Under the pieces are notes generated by a model, which saw only the letters and a program-made list of their open reading frames with translations, was not told the origin of the DNA and searched no databases. A program made the translations under genes and the position numbers. Positions 44,864 to 53,448 of a stretch of 64,000 nt of DNA are shown in pieces. Positions within the stretch are counted from its first letter, which is position 1. The number at the start of each line of letters is the position of its first letter. Source of the DNA: Brevundimonas sp. Root1279 (lineage in GTDB: Bacteria; Pseudomonadota; Alphaproteobacteria; Caulobacterales; Caulobacteraceae); contig NZ_LMEB01000001.1 of NCBI RefSeq assembly GCF_001425945.1, forward strand, positions 372,001-436,000. The letters run 5' to 3'.

Positions 44864-46509
44864 TGCGTCTCGCGATCAGCGCCCTGGCCGTTCTGGCCGC
44901 CGCCGGCGGCGCCCTGGCGCCGGCCTCCGCCCTCGCTCAGCCGGTCGTCGACGCGCCGGCCGGGTCCGTGCGCGGCGAGACCGTCAACGGGGTCGACGTC
45001 TTCCGCGGCATCCCCTACGCCGCGCCGCCGGTCGGCTGGCGTCGCTGGAAGCCGCCGGTCCCGGCGCCGCGCTGGCGCGAGACGCGCGACGCGACCCAGT
45101 TCGGTCCCGCCTGTCACCAGCCGACCGCGCGCGGAACCAGCATCTACGCCCCGGCCGAGGCGCCGGTGATGAGCGAAGACTGCCTGTCGCTGAACGTCTG
45201 GGCTCCCCAAGGCGTGCGTGACGCCCCGGTTTTGGTGTGGATCCACGGCGGCGCCCTGACCTCCGGGTCCAGCAGCGAGACCATGTACGACGGCGCCCGC
45301 ATGGCGGCGACGCACGGCGTCATGGTGGTGTCGATCAACTACCGCCTCGGCGTGCTGGGCTATCTCGCCCATCCGGAATTGAGCGCCGAATCCCGCCAGA
45401 ACATCTCCGGCAACTACGGCCTGATGGACCAGATCGCCGCCCTGAAGTGGATCCAGGCGAACATCGAGGCCTTCGGCGGCGATCCAGACAACGTCACCAT
45501 CGCCGGCGAGTCCGCCGGCGCGCTCAGCGTCGCCTATCTGATGGCCTCGCCCCAGGCGCACGGCCTGTTCGACCGGGCCATCGCCCAGAGCGCCTATCTG
45601 CTGTCGACGCCCGAGCTGCGCTCCAGCCGCTATGGCGACTTCCCGGCCGAGACGGTCGGGATGTGGCTCCAGGGCAAGCTGGGCCGCCAGAGCCTGGCCG
45701 AACTGCGCGCCATGGACGCCCAGGAGCTGACCACGGCTTCGCTGCAGACCGGCTATCTGCCGTGGGGCACGATCGACGGCGAGATCCTGCCCGAGCAGCT
45801 GGTCACGGTCTTCGACCAGGGCCGTCAGGCGCCGGTGCCGCTGCTGATCGGCTTCAACGACGGCGAGATCCGTTCGTTGCGCGCCCTGGCCCCGCCGGTT
45901 CCGGCCGATGTCGAGACCTATGAGGCGGCCGTGCGCGAGCGCTACGGCGACCTGGCCGACGCCTTCCTGGCCCTCTATCCGTCGAGCGACCTCGCCGAGA
46001 GCGTCTTGGCCGCCCCGCGCGACGCGCTTTACGGCTGGACCTCGGAGCGCATGTCGCGCGGCCAGACCCGCCTGGGTCAGCCGGCCTTCCTCTACTTCTT
46101 CGACCACGGCTATCCGGCCGCGGACGAGGCCGATCTGCACGCCTTCCACGCCGCCGAAATCCCCTATGTCTTCGGCGCCTTCGACCGGGCCCCGCCGCGC
46201 TGGCCGATGCCGCCGGAGACGCAGGCCGAGCGCGGGCTTTCGGCGGCGATGATGGCCTATTGGGCGAATTTCGCCCGGACCGGGGTTCCCACGGCGCCGG
46301 ACCAGCCCGACTGGCCCGCCTACGGACAGGCCCGGGCCTATATGGCCTTCGAGGACGGCCCGGTGGTGCGCGAACGGGTCATGCCCGGCATGTTCGAGCT
46401 GCGCGAGGCCGAAGTGTGCCGCCGCCGCGCCGCCGGGAGCACGCCCTGGAACTGGGCGGTCGGCATCGTCGCCGCGCCCGTGCCGCCAGCCTCCGCGACC
46501 TGCCCATGA
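44860..46509 (+). CDS. Exported type B carboxylesterase
   Basis: A 549-residue esterase with a signal peptide (MMRLAISALAVLAAAGGALA, cut near ALAQ). It has GVDVFRGIPYAAPPVG, the oxyanion region WIHGGALTSGS, nucleophile Ser218 in GESAGA, the acid in NDGE and the His block HAAEIPYVFG. Type B enzymes hydrolyse carboxylic esters; periplasmic location suggests it releases an acid after uptake by the receptor. Its ATG overlaps the MFS stop (ATGATG) and its stop overlaps the ligase start. Confidence 0.9.
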   Translation: MMRLAISALAVLAAAGGALAPASALAQPVVDAPAGSVRGETVNGVDVFRGIPYAAPPVGWRRWKPPVPAPRWRETRDATQFGPACHQPTARGTSIYAPAEAPVMSEDCLSLNVWAPQGVRDAPVLVWIHGGALTSGSSSETMYDGARMAATHGVMVVSINYRLGVLGYLAHPELSAESRQNISGNYGLMDQIAALKWIQANIEAFGGDPDNVTIAGESAGALSVAYLMASPQAHGLFDRAIAQSAYLLSTPELRSSRYGDFPAETVGMWLQGKLGRQSLAELRAMDAQELTTASLQTGYLPWGTIDGEILPEQLVTVFDQGRQAPVPLLIGFNDGEIRSLRALAPPVPADVETYEAAVRERYGDLADAFLALYPSSDLAESVLAAPRDALYGWTSERMSRGQTRLGQPAFLYFFDHGYPAADEADLHAFHAAEIPYVFGAFDRAPPRWPMPPETQAERGLSAAMMAYWANFARTGVPTAPDQPDWPAYGQARAYMAFEDGPVVRERVMPGMFELREAEVCRRRAAGSTPWNWAVGIVAAPVPPASATCP

Positions 46510-48080
46510 TCGACGGCGAAATGCAGGCCTTCGCCCTCACGCTCGACAAGTTCCTGGATCACGCCGCCAAATGGCATCCGAACGTCGAGGTGGTGACGGC
46601 CCATGAGGGTGAGCGAGTCGTGCGGACCGGCTACGCCGAGATCCGCCGCCGCGCCCTGAAGGTCTCCGGCGTGCTGGAGGGCCTCGGCGTGCGGTGCGGC
46701 GATCGCGTCGCCACCCTGGCCTGGAACACCCAGTCCCATGTCGAGGCCTGGTACGCGATCATGGGCATGGGGGCGGTGTGCCACACGCTGAACCCGCGAC
46801 TGACCGAGACCCAGCTGGCGGCCATGGTCAGCCAGTCGGAGGCGCGCATCCTCATCGCCAGCGCCGATCTGGCGCCCCTGGCCCGCCGGGTCGCCGACCG
46901 CACGCGTTCGCTGGAGCGGGTGCTGGTCATCGACGGGGCCGCCGGATCGGACGAGGACGTCGACGCGCTCGAGGGGCGGATCGCCGCTGACGGTCCGGAC
47001 GGCGTCTGGGGCGGTTTCGACGAGACGACCCCCTGCGGACTCTGTTTCACCTCGGGCACGACCGGCGCGCCCAAGGGCGTGACCTACACGCATCGCTCCA
47101 GCTCGCTTCACACCCTGCGTCAGCTGCAGGCGGACGTCATGGGGCTGGGCGGCGGCGACACCGTCCTGACCGCTGTGCCGATGTTCCACGCCAATGCGTG
47201 GGGCCTGCCCTTCGCCGGTCCCGCGGTCGGCGCGCGCCTTGTCCTGCCGGGCCGCGAGCTGGACGGCGCGCGGCTGGCGCGACTGATCAACAGCGAAAAG
47301 GTCACCGTCGCCGTCGGCATCGCCACCGTCTGGCTGGGGCTGGTCGAGCATCTCGAGACTCACGGCGGCGACACGCCCTCGCTGAAGCGGGTGCTGGTCG
47401 GCGGCGCCCCCATGGCGCCGGCGCTGATGGAGCGGATCGAGGCCCGCCTCGGCGCCACGGTGCAGATGAGCTGGGGCATGACCGAGCTGTCGCCTCTGGG
47501 CGTTTGCGCGGCGCCCGGCGATCCCGGCCGCTCGCCGCAGGTGTCAGGCCGCCCGGCCTTCGGCGTGGACCTGCTGCTGACCGACGCCGAGGGGCGTCCC
47601 CTAGCGGACCAACGCGGCGGCGAGGGGCACCTGCGCGTGCGCGGCGCCTCCGTGGTCGAGCGCTATTTCGGGCAGGCGGACAGCGCCACCGACGATGACG
47701 GCTGGTTCCCCACCGGTGATCTGGCCCGGATCGATCCGGACGGCGACCTGGTGATCACCGGTCGCGCCAAGGACCTCATCAAGTCAGGCGGCGAGTGGAT
47801 CAACCCCGCCGAGATCGAGGCCATCGTCAACGAGCACCCTTCGGTCTCGCTCGCCGCTGTGATCGGCCGCTCCGACGCCAAATGGGGCGAGCGGCCGGTG
47901 CTGGTGATCCAGACACGTGAAACGGGAGACGCAAGCGACGAAGACGTGCTGGCGCCATTGCGCGGAAGGGTCGCGCCGTGGTGGATTCCCGACGAGATCA
48001 TTCGCCTGGACCGGATGCCGCTGGCGTCGACAGGCAAAATCGACAAGATGCGATTGAGAGTTGAATATGGCGGTTCCTGA
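46506..48080 (+). CDS. Acyl-CoA ligase (AlkK-like AMP-binding enzyme)
   Basis: A 524-residue AMP-forming ligase. It has P-loop TSGTTGAPKG near residue 183, MFHANAWGLPFAGPAVGARL, MTELSP and the C-terminal hinge and lysine regions (GDLARIDPDGDLVITGRAKD near 420, GKIDK near the end). The MFHANAWG segment is typical of AlkK-type medium- or long-chain fatty acid ligases. It would activate the acid freed by the neighbouring esterase. The start overlaps the esterase stop (ATGA), and the end overlaps the TetR start by 14 bases. Confidence 0.9.
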   Translation: MIDGEMQAFALTLDKFLDHAAKWHPNVEVVTAHEGERVVRTGYAEIRRRALKVSGVLEGLGVRCGDRVATLAWNTQSHVEAWYAIMGMGAVCHTLNPRLTETQLAAMVSQSEARILIASADLAPLARRVADRTRSLERVLVIDGAAGSDEDVDALEGRIAADGPDGVWGGFDETTPCGLCFTSGTTGAPKGVTYTHRSSSLHTLRQLQADVMGLGGGDTVLTAVPMFHANAWGLPFAGPAVGARLVLPGRELDGARLARLINSEKVTVAVGIATVWLGLVEHLETHGGDTPSLKRVLVGGAPMAPALMERIEARLGATVQMSWGMTELSPLGVCAAPGDPGRSPQVSGRPAFGVDLLLTDAEGRPLADQRGGEGHLRVRGASVVERYFGQADSATDDDGWFPTGDLARIDPDGDLVITGRAKDLIKSGGEWINPAEIEAIVNEHPSVSLAAVIGRSDAKWGERPVLVIQTRETGDASDEDVLAPLRGRVAPWWIPDEIIRLDRMPLASTGKIDKMRLRVEYGGS

Positions 48081-48798
48081 ACAGAGCTCCGAGGCGTCCG
48101 GGCGCGCTCCGACCGAAGCGGTCGAGCCGACCAAGGCGCGCGGGCGCCGCACCAAGGTCGAGCAGCGCGCCGACAAGATGGAGCAGATCCTCGACGCGGC
48201 CGAGTATCTGTTCTCGGTGCACGGCCTTTACGGCGTCACCCTGAAGGACGTGGCCCAGCGCGTCGGCGTGCACCACACGCTGCTGAACTACTACTTCACC
48301 GACAAGAAGAAGCTGTTCGACGCCGTCATCGCCCGTCGGGCCGAGGTGACGATCGCCCTGCGGATGAAGGCGCTGGACGACTATGACGCCGCCACCAAGG
48401 GCAAGCCGACGATCGAGGGCGCCCTCCGCGCCTTCCTGGACACCGACCTGGACCTCTACAGCCAGGGCGGTGAGAACTGGAAGAACTACGGCGCCCTGGG
48501 CGCCCAGGTGTCGAACACCACCTACGGCGCCGAGCTGATGGATCTGCACTTCGACCCGGTCGTGCTGCGCCTGATCGACCTGCTCAAGAAGGCCCTGCCC
48601 GGCTGCGCCGAGGAGGACATCTTCTGGGGCTACCACTTCGTCACCGGCGCCCTGATGCTGACCCTGGCCCGCACCGGCCGGATCAACCGGCTCTCCGGCG
48701 GCCTGTGCGATTCCGACGACTTCAGCGCCGTGAAGGACCGCATGGCCACCTTCATGGCCGCGGGCTTCATGAGCATCTGCAAGCCCGCCGCCCACTAG
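48067..48798 (+). CDS. TetR-family transcriptional regulator
   Basis: A 243-residue regulator. After a 30-residue polar leader, the helix-turn-helix reads ILDAAEYLFSVHGLYGVTL then VAQRVGVHHTLLNYYFTDKK. The C-terminal ligand domain is unassigned. ATG 48067 has GAGAG six bases upstream and lies within the ligase gene, so expression is tied to the operon. It probably represses the operon until the substrate or its CoA ester binds; a candidate operator is at 41146. Confidence 0.9.
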   Translation: MAVPEQSSEASGRAPTEAVEPTKARGRRTKVEQRADKMEQILDAAEYLFSVHGLYGVTLKDVAQRVGVHHTLLNYYFTDKKKLFDAVIARRAEVTIALRMKALDDYDAATKGKPTIEGALRAFLDTDLDLYSQGGENWKNYGALGAQVSNTTYGAELMDLHFDPVVLRLIDLLKKALPGCAEEDIFWGYHFVTGALMLTLARTGRINRLSGGLCDSDDFSAVKDRMATFMAAGFMSICKPAAH

Positions 48799-48839
48799 GC
48801 CCGACCGGGCCCCTGATCCCTACAAGACTGGAGACACCC

Positions 48840-49727
48840 ATGACGCTCGACGGGCGTATTGCGATCGTGACTGGTGCGGGCGGCGGACTGGGCCGCCAGC
48901 ACGCCCTCTATCTGGCCCGCCAGGGCGCAAAGGTCGCCGTCAACGACCTGACCCTCGCCGCGGCCGAGACGGTCGCCGGCGAGATCACGGCGGCCGGCGG
49001 CCAGGCCCTCGCCTTCGCCGGTTCGGTGACGGACGAGGCCGCCGTCCAGGCCATGGTCGAGGGCGTGCTGGCGGCCTGGGGCCGCATCGACATCCTCGTC
49101 AACAACGCCGGCATCCTTCGCGACAAGAGCTTCGCCAAGATGAGCCTGGACGACTTCCGCCTGGTGGTCGACGTCCACCTGATGGGCGCGGCCGTCTGCT
49201 CCAAGGCGGTCTGGGAAGTGATGCGCGAGCAGCGCTACGGCCGCATCGTCATGACCACGTCCTCGTCGGGCCTCTACGGCAATTTCGGCCAGGCCAACTA
49301 CGGCGCCGCCAAGATGGCGCTCGTCGGACTGATGCAGACCCTGGCCATCGAGGGCGAGAAATACGGCGTTCGCGTCAACTGCCTGGCCCCGACCGCCGCC
49401 ACCCAGATGACTGCGGGCGTGCTGTCCGAGGCCAGCCTGCAGCAGCTCGACCCGGCCCTGGTCAGCCCGGCCCTGCTGCCCCTAGTGTCCGAGGACGCGC
49501 CGACCCGCGCCATCGTCTGCGCCGGCGCCGGCCATTTCGCCCGCGCCTACGTCACCCTGACGGCGGGCGAATACATCGGCGGCGCCGCCGACGCCGGCCA
49601 GCAGCTGCAGGCCGCCTGGGACTCGGTATCGGATCCGGCCGGGGCGATCGTGCCCGAGTACGGTTTCACCCAGGCCGAACGCGAGGTGGCCAGCGCCGAG
49701 GCTCGCGCCGCCAAGGCGGTCGCCTGA
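48840..49727 (+). CDS. SDR dehydrogenase resembling (3R)-hydroxyacyl-CoA dehydrogenases
   Basis: A 295-residue SDR: cofactor loop TGAGGGLGRQHALYLARQGA with VNDL, NNAG, catalytic Ser in TSSSGLYG and YGAAK. The GLGRQHALYLA segment resembles the dehydrogenase part of multifunctional beta-oxidation enzymes (HSD17B4 type). It is the last gene of the operon, 41 bases after TetR. The C-terminal about 60 residues extend beyond a minimal SDR. A role oxidising a hydroxyacyl-CoA intermediate is plausible. Confidence 0.88.
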   Translation: MTLDGRIAIVTGAGGGLGRQHALYLARQGAKVAVNDLTLAAAETVAGEITAAGGQALAFAGSVTDEAAVQAMVEGVLAAWGRIDILVNNAGILRDKSFAKMSLDDFRLVVDVHLMGAAVCSKAVWEVMREQRYGRIVMTTSSSGLYGNFGQANYGAAKMALVGLMQTLAIEGEKYGVRVNCLAPTAATQMTAGVLSEASLQQLDPALVSPALLPLVSEDAPTRAIVCAGAGHFARAYVTLTAGEYIGGAADAGQQLQAAWDSVSDPAGAIVPEYGFTQAEREVASAEARAAKAVA

Positions 49728-50099
49728 CGTCTCGCAGCGCCCTGGTCGGCAGGGCGGCGGCGATCCGTCGACCGCACAGGGGGGGCCAGCTTTCGCTCCG
49801 TTCCAAGCGCCGCGGCCGCGACCAAGGCCAGCAGCAGCAAGGGGGCGCAGGCGGCCCGCGACCTGCGCAGCCACCGCGACCCGATCACCCAGATCAACGC
49901 ATAACCGTCCAGCGTCCGGCGCTGTGGGCTGCGCCAACGGCGCGAGAAGGGCGGGGTTATATCTCGGAAGCCTCGCCCGAGCCCTCAGCATCCACCAGAG
50001 CCGGCTGGCCCCAGCAGCGCATTCTTCATGTCATCGCGGAGTTCGGATCTCCGACATTCTCTGACGGAGCCCAGCGCGTTGTGATGACGGGAGAGAAAG
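49728..50099. other. Interval between the SDR gene and tRNA-Arg
   Basis: About 370 bases. A minus-strand frame (49547-49897) encodes a hydrophobic stretch (IWVIGSRWLRR, APLLLLALVAAAALG) but runs into the SDR gene and has no ribosome-binding site. It could be a gene remnant. No repeat or clear terminator is seen. Confidence 0.4.
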
Positions 50100-50176
50100 T
50101 GGCGCACCCGAAGAGATTCGAACTCCTGACCCCCAGATTCGTAGTCTGGTGCTCTATCCAGCTGAGCTACGGGTGC
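50100..50176 (-). tRNA. tRNA-Arg (anticodon ACG)
   Basis: Read on the minus strand, the acceptor stem GCACCCG pairs with CGGGTGC, followed by discriminator G and encoded CCA. The D arm contains AGCTCAGCTGGATAGAGC, the anticodon loop is CTACGAA within CCAGA/TCTGG (anticodon ACG, read as inosine after deamination), and the T arm contains GTTCGAATC. The gene stands alone. Confidence 0.97.
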
Positions 50177-50336
50177 GCACGGCCGCGAACGGCGAGGCGG
50201 CTATCTAGCGGACGGGGCGCAGGGGGGCAAGGGTGGAAAATCGCCTTTCTGAGATGATTTCACGGGCAGGGGTTTCACGAGGGCGCGGGGCGCGCCAAGT
50301 TGGGCCCTCTCCCCGCCGCCGCCGCCCGGATTGCCG

Positions 50337-52139
50337 ATGATCTCCAGCCTGCGCACCGTCTCGCGTTTCCCCCTGTCCGCTTTCGCCCGCCCGCTGACGG
50401 CCGCCGTCGTCGTCGTGGGTCTGGTCCTGTCGGGGTGCGCCAGCGGGGGGACCGGGAGCGGGGCTGCGCAGACCCGCGCCCCCGCCGCCGAGGCGCCCGC
50501 GGTCGCCGCGAGGCCGCCGGCCAAGGGGCCGTTCGTGGCCGCCGCCAACCCCTATGCGGTCGAGGCCGGCATGCGGGTGCTGCGCGAGGGCGGCTCGGCG
50601 GTCGACGCCGCGGTGGCGGTGCAGGCGGTGCTCGGCCTGGTCGAGCCGCAGTCTTCGGGACTGGGCGGCGGGGCCTTCATGATGCTGTACGACGCCGAGA
50701 CCGGGGTCGTGACCAGCTTCGACGGGCGCGAAACCGCCCCGGCCGCGGCGACGCCTGAGCTGTTCTACGAGAACGGCCGCCCGCTGCCCTTCGGGGAGGC
50801 GGTGCTCAGCGGCCGCTCGACCGGAGCGCCGGGCGTCGTGGCCATGCTCGGCTATGTGCAGAAGCGCTACGGCAAGCTGCCCTGGGGCGACCTGTTCATC
50901 GACGGCGAGCGGCTGGCGCGCGAGGGCTTCGTGGTCAGCCCGCGCCTGGCCGGCTTCATCGCCGGGCAGGGCGGACAGGCGCGCACGCCGGCGGCCACGG
51001 CCTATTTCACCAAGCCGGACGGGACCCGCTATGCCGCCGGCGACACCCTGATCAACGCCGACTATTCGCGCACCCTGGCCGAGCTGGCGGCGGGCGGGCC
51101 GGAGGTCTTCTACCGCGGCCGCATCGCCCGCGAGATCGTTGCGGCGGTCGGGGCGAGCCCGCGCCCGGGCGGGCTGACGCTGGAGGATCTGGCGGCCTAT
51201 GAGGCGCGCGAGCGCGGGGCGCTGTGCCGGCCGTACAAGGTCTACATGATCTGCGTGCCGCCGCCCCCGGCCAGCGGCGTCGCCCTGCTGCAGCTGCTGG
51301 CCATGGCCGAGCAGACCCCGGCGATCAGCGAAGGCCCCGACAGCGCCGCGGCCTGGACCGCCTTCGGCCAGCTGCAGCGGCTGATGTACGCCGACCGCGA
51401 CCGCTTCGTCGGCGATCCGGCCTTCACCCGCGTGCCTGTGCAGGGCCTGCTGGACCCGAACTATGTCGCCAGCCGCGCCGCCCTGGCCCCCGGCCTGACC
51501 GGCGCGGCCCAGGCGGGCACGCCGCCGGGCGGGGTGTTCGCGGCGCTCGACTATACGAACGAGCCGGCCGGGACCTCCCACTTCGTCATCGTCGACGCCG
51601 AGGGCGACGCGGTCAGCATGACCACCACGGTCGAGAGCGTGTTCGGCTCGGGCCGGATGGCGGCGGGCTTCTTCCTCAACAACCAGCTGACCGACTTCTC
51701 CTTCAGCCCGACCCGGCCGGACGGCGGTGAGGCGGCCAATGCGGTGGCGCCCGGCAAGCGTCCGCGTTCGTCGATGTCGCCGGTGCTGATCCTGGACCAG
51801 GACGGCCGGCTGCTGGGCGCCGTCGGCTCGCCGGGCGGCCCGGCGATCCTGGCCTATGACGCCAAGGCGCTGATCGGTCTGCTGGACTGGGGCCTGCCGA
51901 TGCAGAAGGCCATCGACCTGCCGAACCTGGTGGCCCGCGGGGACGCCTTCCGCGGTGACACCGAGCGGTTCGACCCGGCGCTGCGCGACGCCCTGGACGG
52001 ACGCGGGGTCGCGCTGCGGCCCAACGACGCCGAGAACTCCGGGCTGCATGGCGGCCTGTGGCGGCAGGGCCCGGACGGGCGCTGGCGCTGGGACGGCGGC
52101 GCGGACGACCGGCGCGAGGGCGTGGCGCGGACGGAGTAG
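50337..52139 (+). CDS. ggt: Gamma-glutamyltransferase, lipoprotein form
   Basis: A 600-residue Ntn-hydrolase that splits glutathione and other gamma-glutamyl compounds. The N-terminal signal ends in a lipobox (LVLSGC), so it is probably membrane-anchored in the periplasm. Self-cleavage is expected before Thr413 (EPAGTSHFVIVD), the catalytic nucleophile. The large-subunit block SSGLGGGAFMMLYD and the small-subunit block GSPGGPAI are present. I use ATG 50337 rather than the TTG two codons upstream. Confidence 0.9.
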   Translation: MISSLRTVSRFPLSAFARPLTAAVVVVGLVLSGCASGGTGSGAAQTRAPAAEAPAVAARPPAKGPFVAAANPYAVEAGMRVLREGGSAVDAAVAVQAVLGLVEPQSSGLGGGAFMMLYDAETGVVTSFDGRETAPAAATPELFYENGRPLPFGEAVLSGRSTGAPGVVAMLGYVQKRYGKLPWGDLFIDGERLAREGFVVSPRLAGFIAGQGGQARTPAATAYFTKPDGTRYAAGDTLINADYSRTLAELAAGGPEVFYRGRIAREIVAAVGASPRPGGLTLEDLAAYEARERGALCRPYKVYMICVPPPPASGVALLQLLAMAEQTPAISEGPDSAAAWTAFGQLQRLMYADRDRFVGDPAFTRVPVQGLLDPNYVASRAALAPGLTGAAQAGTPPGGVFAALDYTNEPAGTSHFVIVDAEGDAVSMTTTVESVFGSGRMAAGFFLNNQLTDFSFSPTRPDGGEAANAVAPGKRPRSSMSPVLILDQDGRLLGAVGSPGGPAILAYDAKALIGLLDWGLPMQKAIDLPNLVARGDAFRGDTERFDPALRDALDGRGVALRPNDAENSGLHGGLWRQGPDGRWRWDGGADDRREGVARTE

Positions 52140-52452
52140 CCGCGGCTGGGCGGCCCGTTTGGGCCGAGCGTCGAAAAACAGAGTCTGAATCGTCTGAATG
52201 GTCTGAAACGGCCGGTCAGGCGGCGTGCGAAAAACAGAGTCTGAATCGTCTGAATCGTCTGAAATCGCCCGGAGCCGGCGAGCGACGTCGTGTCAAAGAC
52301 CAGCGCGCCGTGTCCGGCCGGGCGGCGCGGGGGCATTATGAGCGGGGCGGAGCGGGACGCGCGAAAATGACGCTCAACGGGCGGTCGGCGCGTGGAAACT
52401 CAACGGGTTGGCGGACTTGCATAGTCGCCTTGGTCGCGCCGGCCGCCGCGAC
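52140..52452. other. Repeat-bearing interval after ggt
   Basis: About 310 bases between convergent genes. It contains two copies of a 36-base unit built from 9-base repeats, described separately. No gene is supported. Confidence 0.6.
52173..52264. repeat. Two 36-base direct repeats built of three 9-mers each
   Basis: Copies at 52173-52208 and 52229-52264 both read GAAAAACAGA followed by three tandem 9-mers of the form GTCTGAAtc. They differ at only two bases and are spaced 56 bases apart, separated by a GC-rich 20-base spacer. This is well beyond chance in such GC-rich DNA. Confidence 0.85.
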
Positions 52453-53337
52453 CTACTCCGGCTTGATGCTGATCTGCACGGCGATCAGGCCCTCGGAGAC
52501 GTCGGTGTCGACGCCGTCCATGGCGCGCATGCCGTTGGCTTCGATCTCGCGATAGACCAGGCCGACCGAGCCGTGCACGACGCCCCGGCGCACCGCCACG
52601 CCGAGCGAGGCGTCGCCGAGGAAGGAGCCGGACTCTTCGTGGGTCACGCCCGAGCGGTCGTAGTCGCCGTCGCGGTTGCGGGCCCAGTTGTAGCCCACGG
52701 CCCGGCCGGATCCGGCGGCGTAGACGTACCAGCGCGGGCGCTCGCCGAAGGCGTCCTCGCCATCGGGCACCAGACGGTCGAGGTCGCGACCGATGCGCAG
52801 GGTGGCCCCTGCCTCGGTGACGTCGCCGCGGCTGCCGACGCCGACGCCGACATGGGGCGACAGGGTGACGTCCAGGCCGTTCTCGGTCTGCCCGAGCGTC
52901 TCGGTCCAGCCGCGGCTGTAGGTTACGTCGTAGTGCTCTGCCTCATAGGCGGCGGCGTCCAGCGGACCCACGGGCACCGGGGCGCCGTCGGCGCGGCGGA
53001 CGGCGCCTTCGGTGCGCAGGCGGACGCGATCGCTGTAGCTGTCGCCGGGAATCCAGACATCCCGATTGGACGAGGCCGCCCAAGGCTGGGACCTGTCCCG
53101 ATTCGGGGCATAGCCGATCCAGCGGTCGGCCTCGTCACGCGGCTGCTCGCCAGCGGCGGCGAAGCGGGCGCTGCGGTTTTCGCGGTCCACAAGATCGGAC
53201 GCGGTCGAGGGCCGTTCGGCCTGGACGCGCCAGGTGTCGGCGATCGCGACCTGGCGAGCCGGGACGCCCATAGCGAAGCTCGGCGCCGCTACGGCCGCCG
53301 TCGCCAGAACCCACAAACTCAACGCCACCGGTCGCAT
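52453..53337 (-). CDS. Outer-membrane beta-barrel protein, possibly LpxR/DUF2219-like
   Basis: A 294-residue exported protein with a signal peptide (MRPVALSLWVLATAAVAAPS, cut near SFA). The C-terminal half shows alternating barrel-type strands: VTLSPHVGVGVGSRG, WYVYAAGSGRAVGYNWARN, GVTHEESGSFLGDASLGVAV and HGSVGLVYREIEANG. The arrangement resembles DUF2219 lipid A 3-O-deacylases (LpxR), but I cannot place all catalytic residues. I use the ATG at 53337; the ATG 21 codons upstream lengthens the signal implausibly. It converges with ggt. Confidence 0.65.
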   Translation of the reverse strand: MRPVALSLWVLATAAVAAPSFAMGVPARQVAIADTWRVQAERPSTASDLVDRENRSARFAAAGEQPRDEADRWIGYAPNRDRSQPWAASSNRDVWIPGDSYSDRVRLRTEGAVRRADGAPVPVGPLDAAAYEAEHYDVTYSRGWTETLGQTENGLDVTLSPHVGVGVGSRGDVTEAGATLRIGRDLDRLVPDGEDAFGERPRWYVYAAGSGRAVGYNWARNRDGDYDRSGVTHEESGSFLGDASLGVAVRRGVVHGSVGLVYREIEANGMRAMDGVDTDVSEGLIAVQISIKPE

Positions 53338-53448
53338 CAACGGTCCCCTTAAGTCCGCTAACGTCCCCGAAACCCTGCACGAACAGGGCCAGAACGCCAA
53401 CTGACTTTTTCATGACCGCTGAACGTCAGCCTTATGGCTGAGTTCCCG

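Noticed and set aside
49547..49897. A hydrophobic minus-strand frame near the SDR gene as a remnant membrane protein
   Set aside because: It overlaps the real SDR gene over half its length and lacks a start signal.
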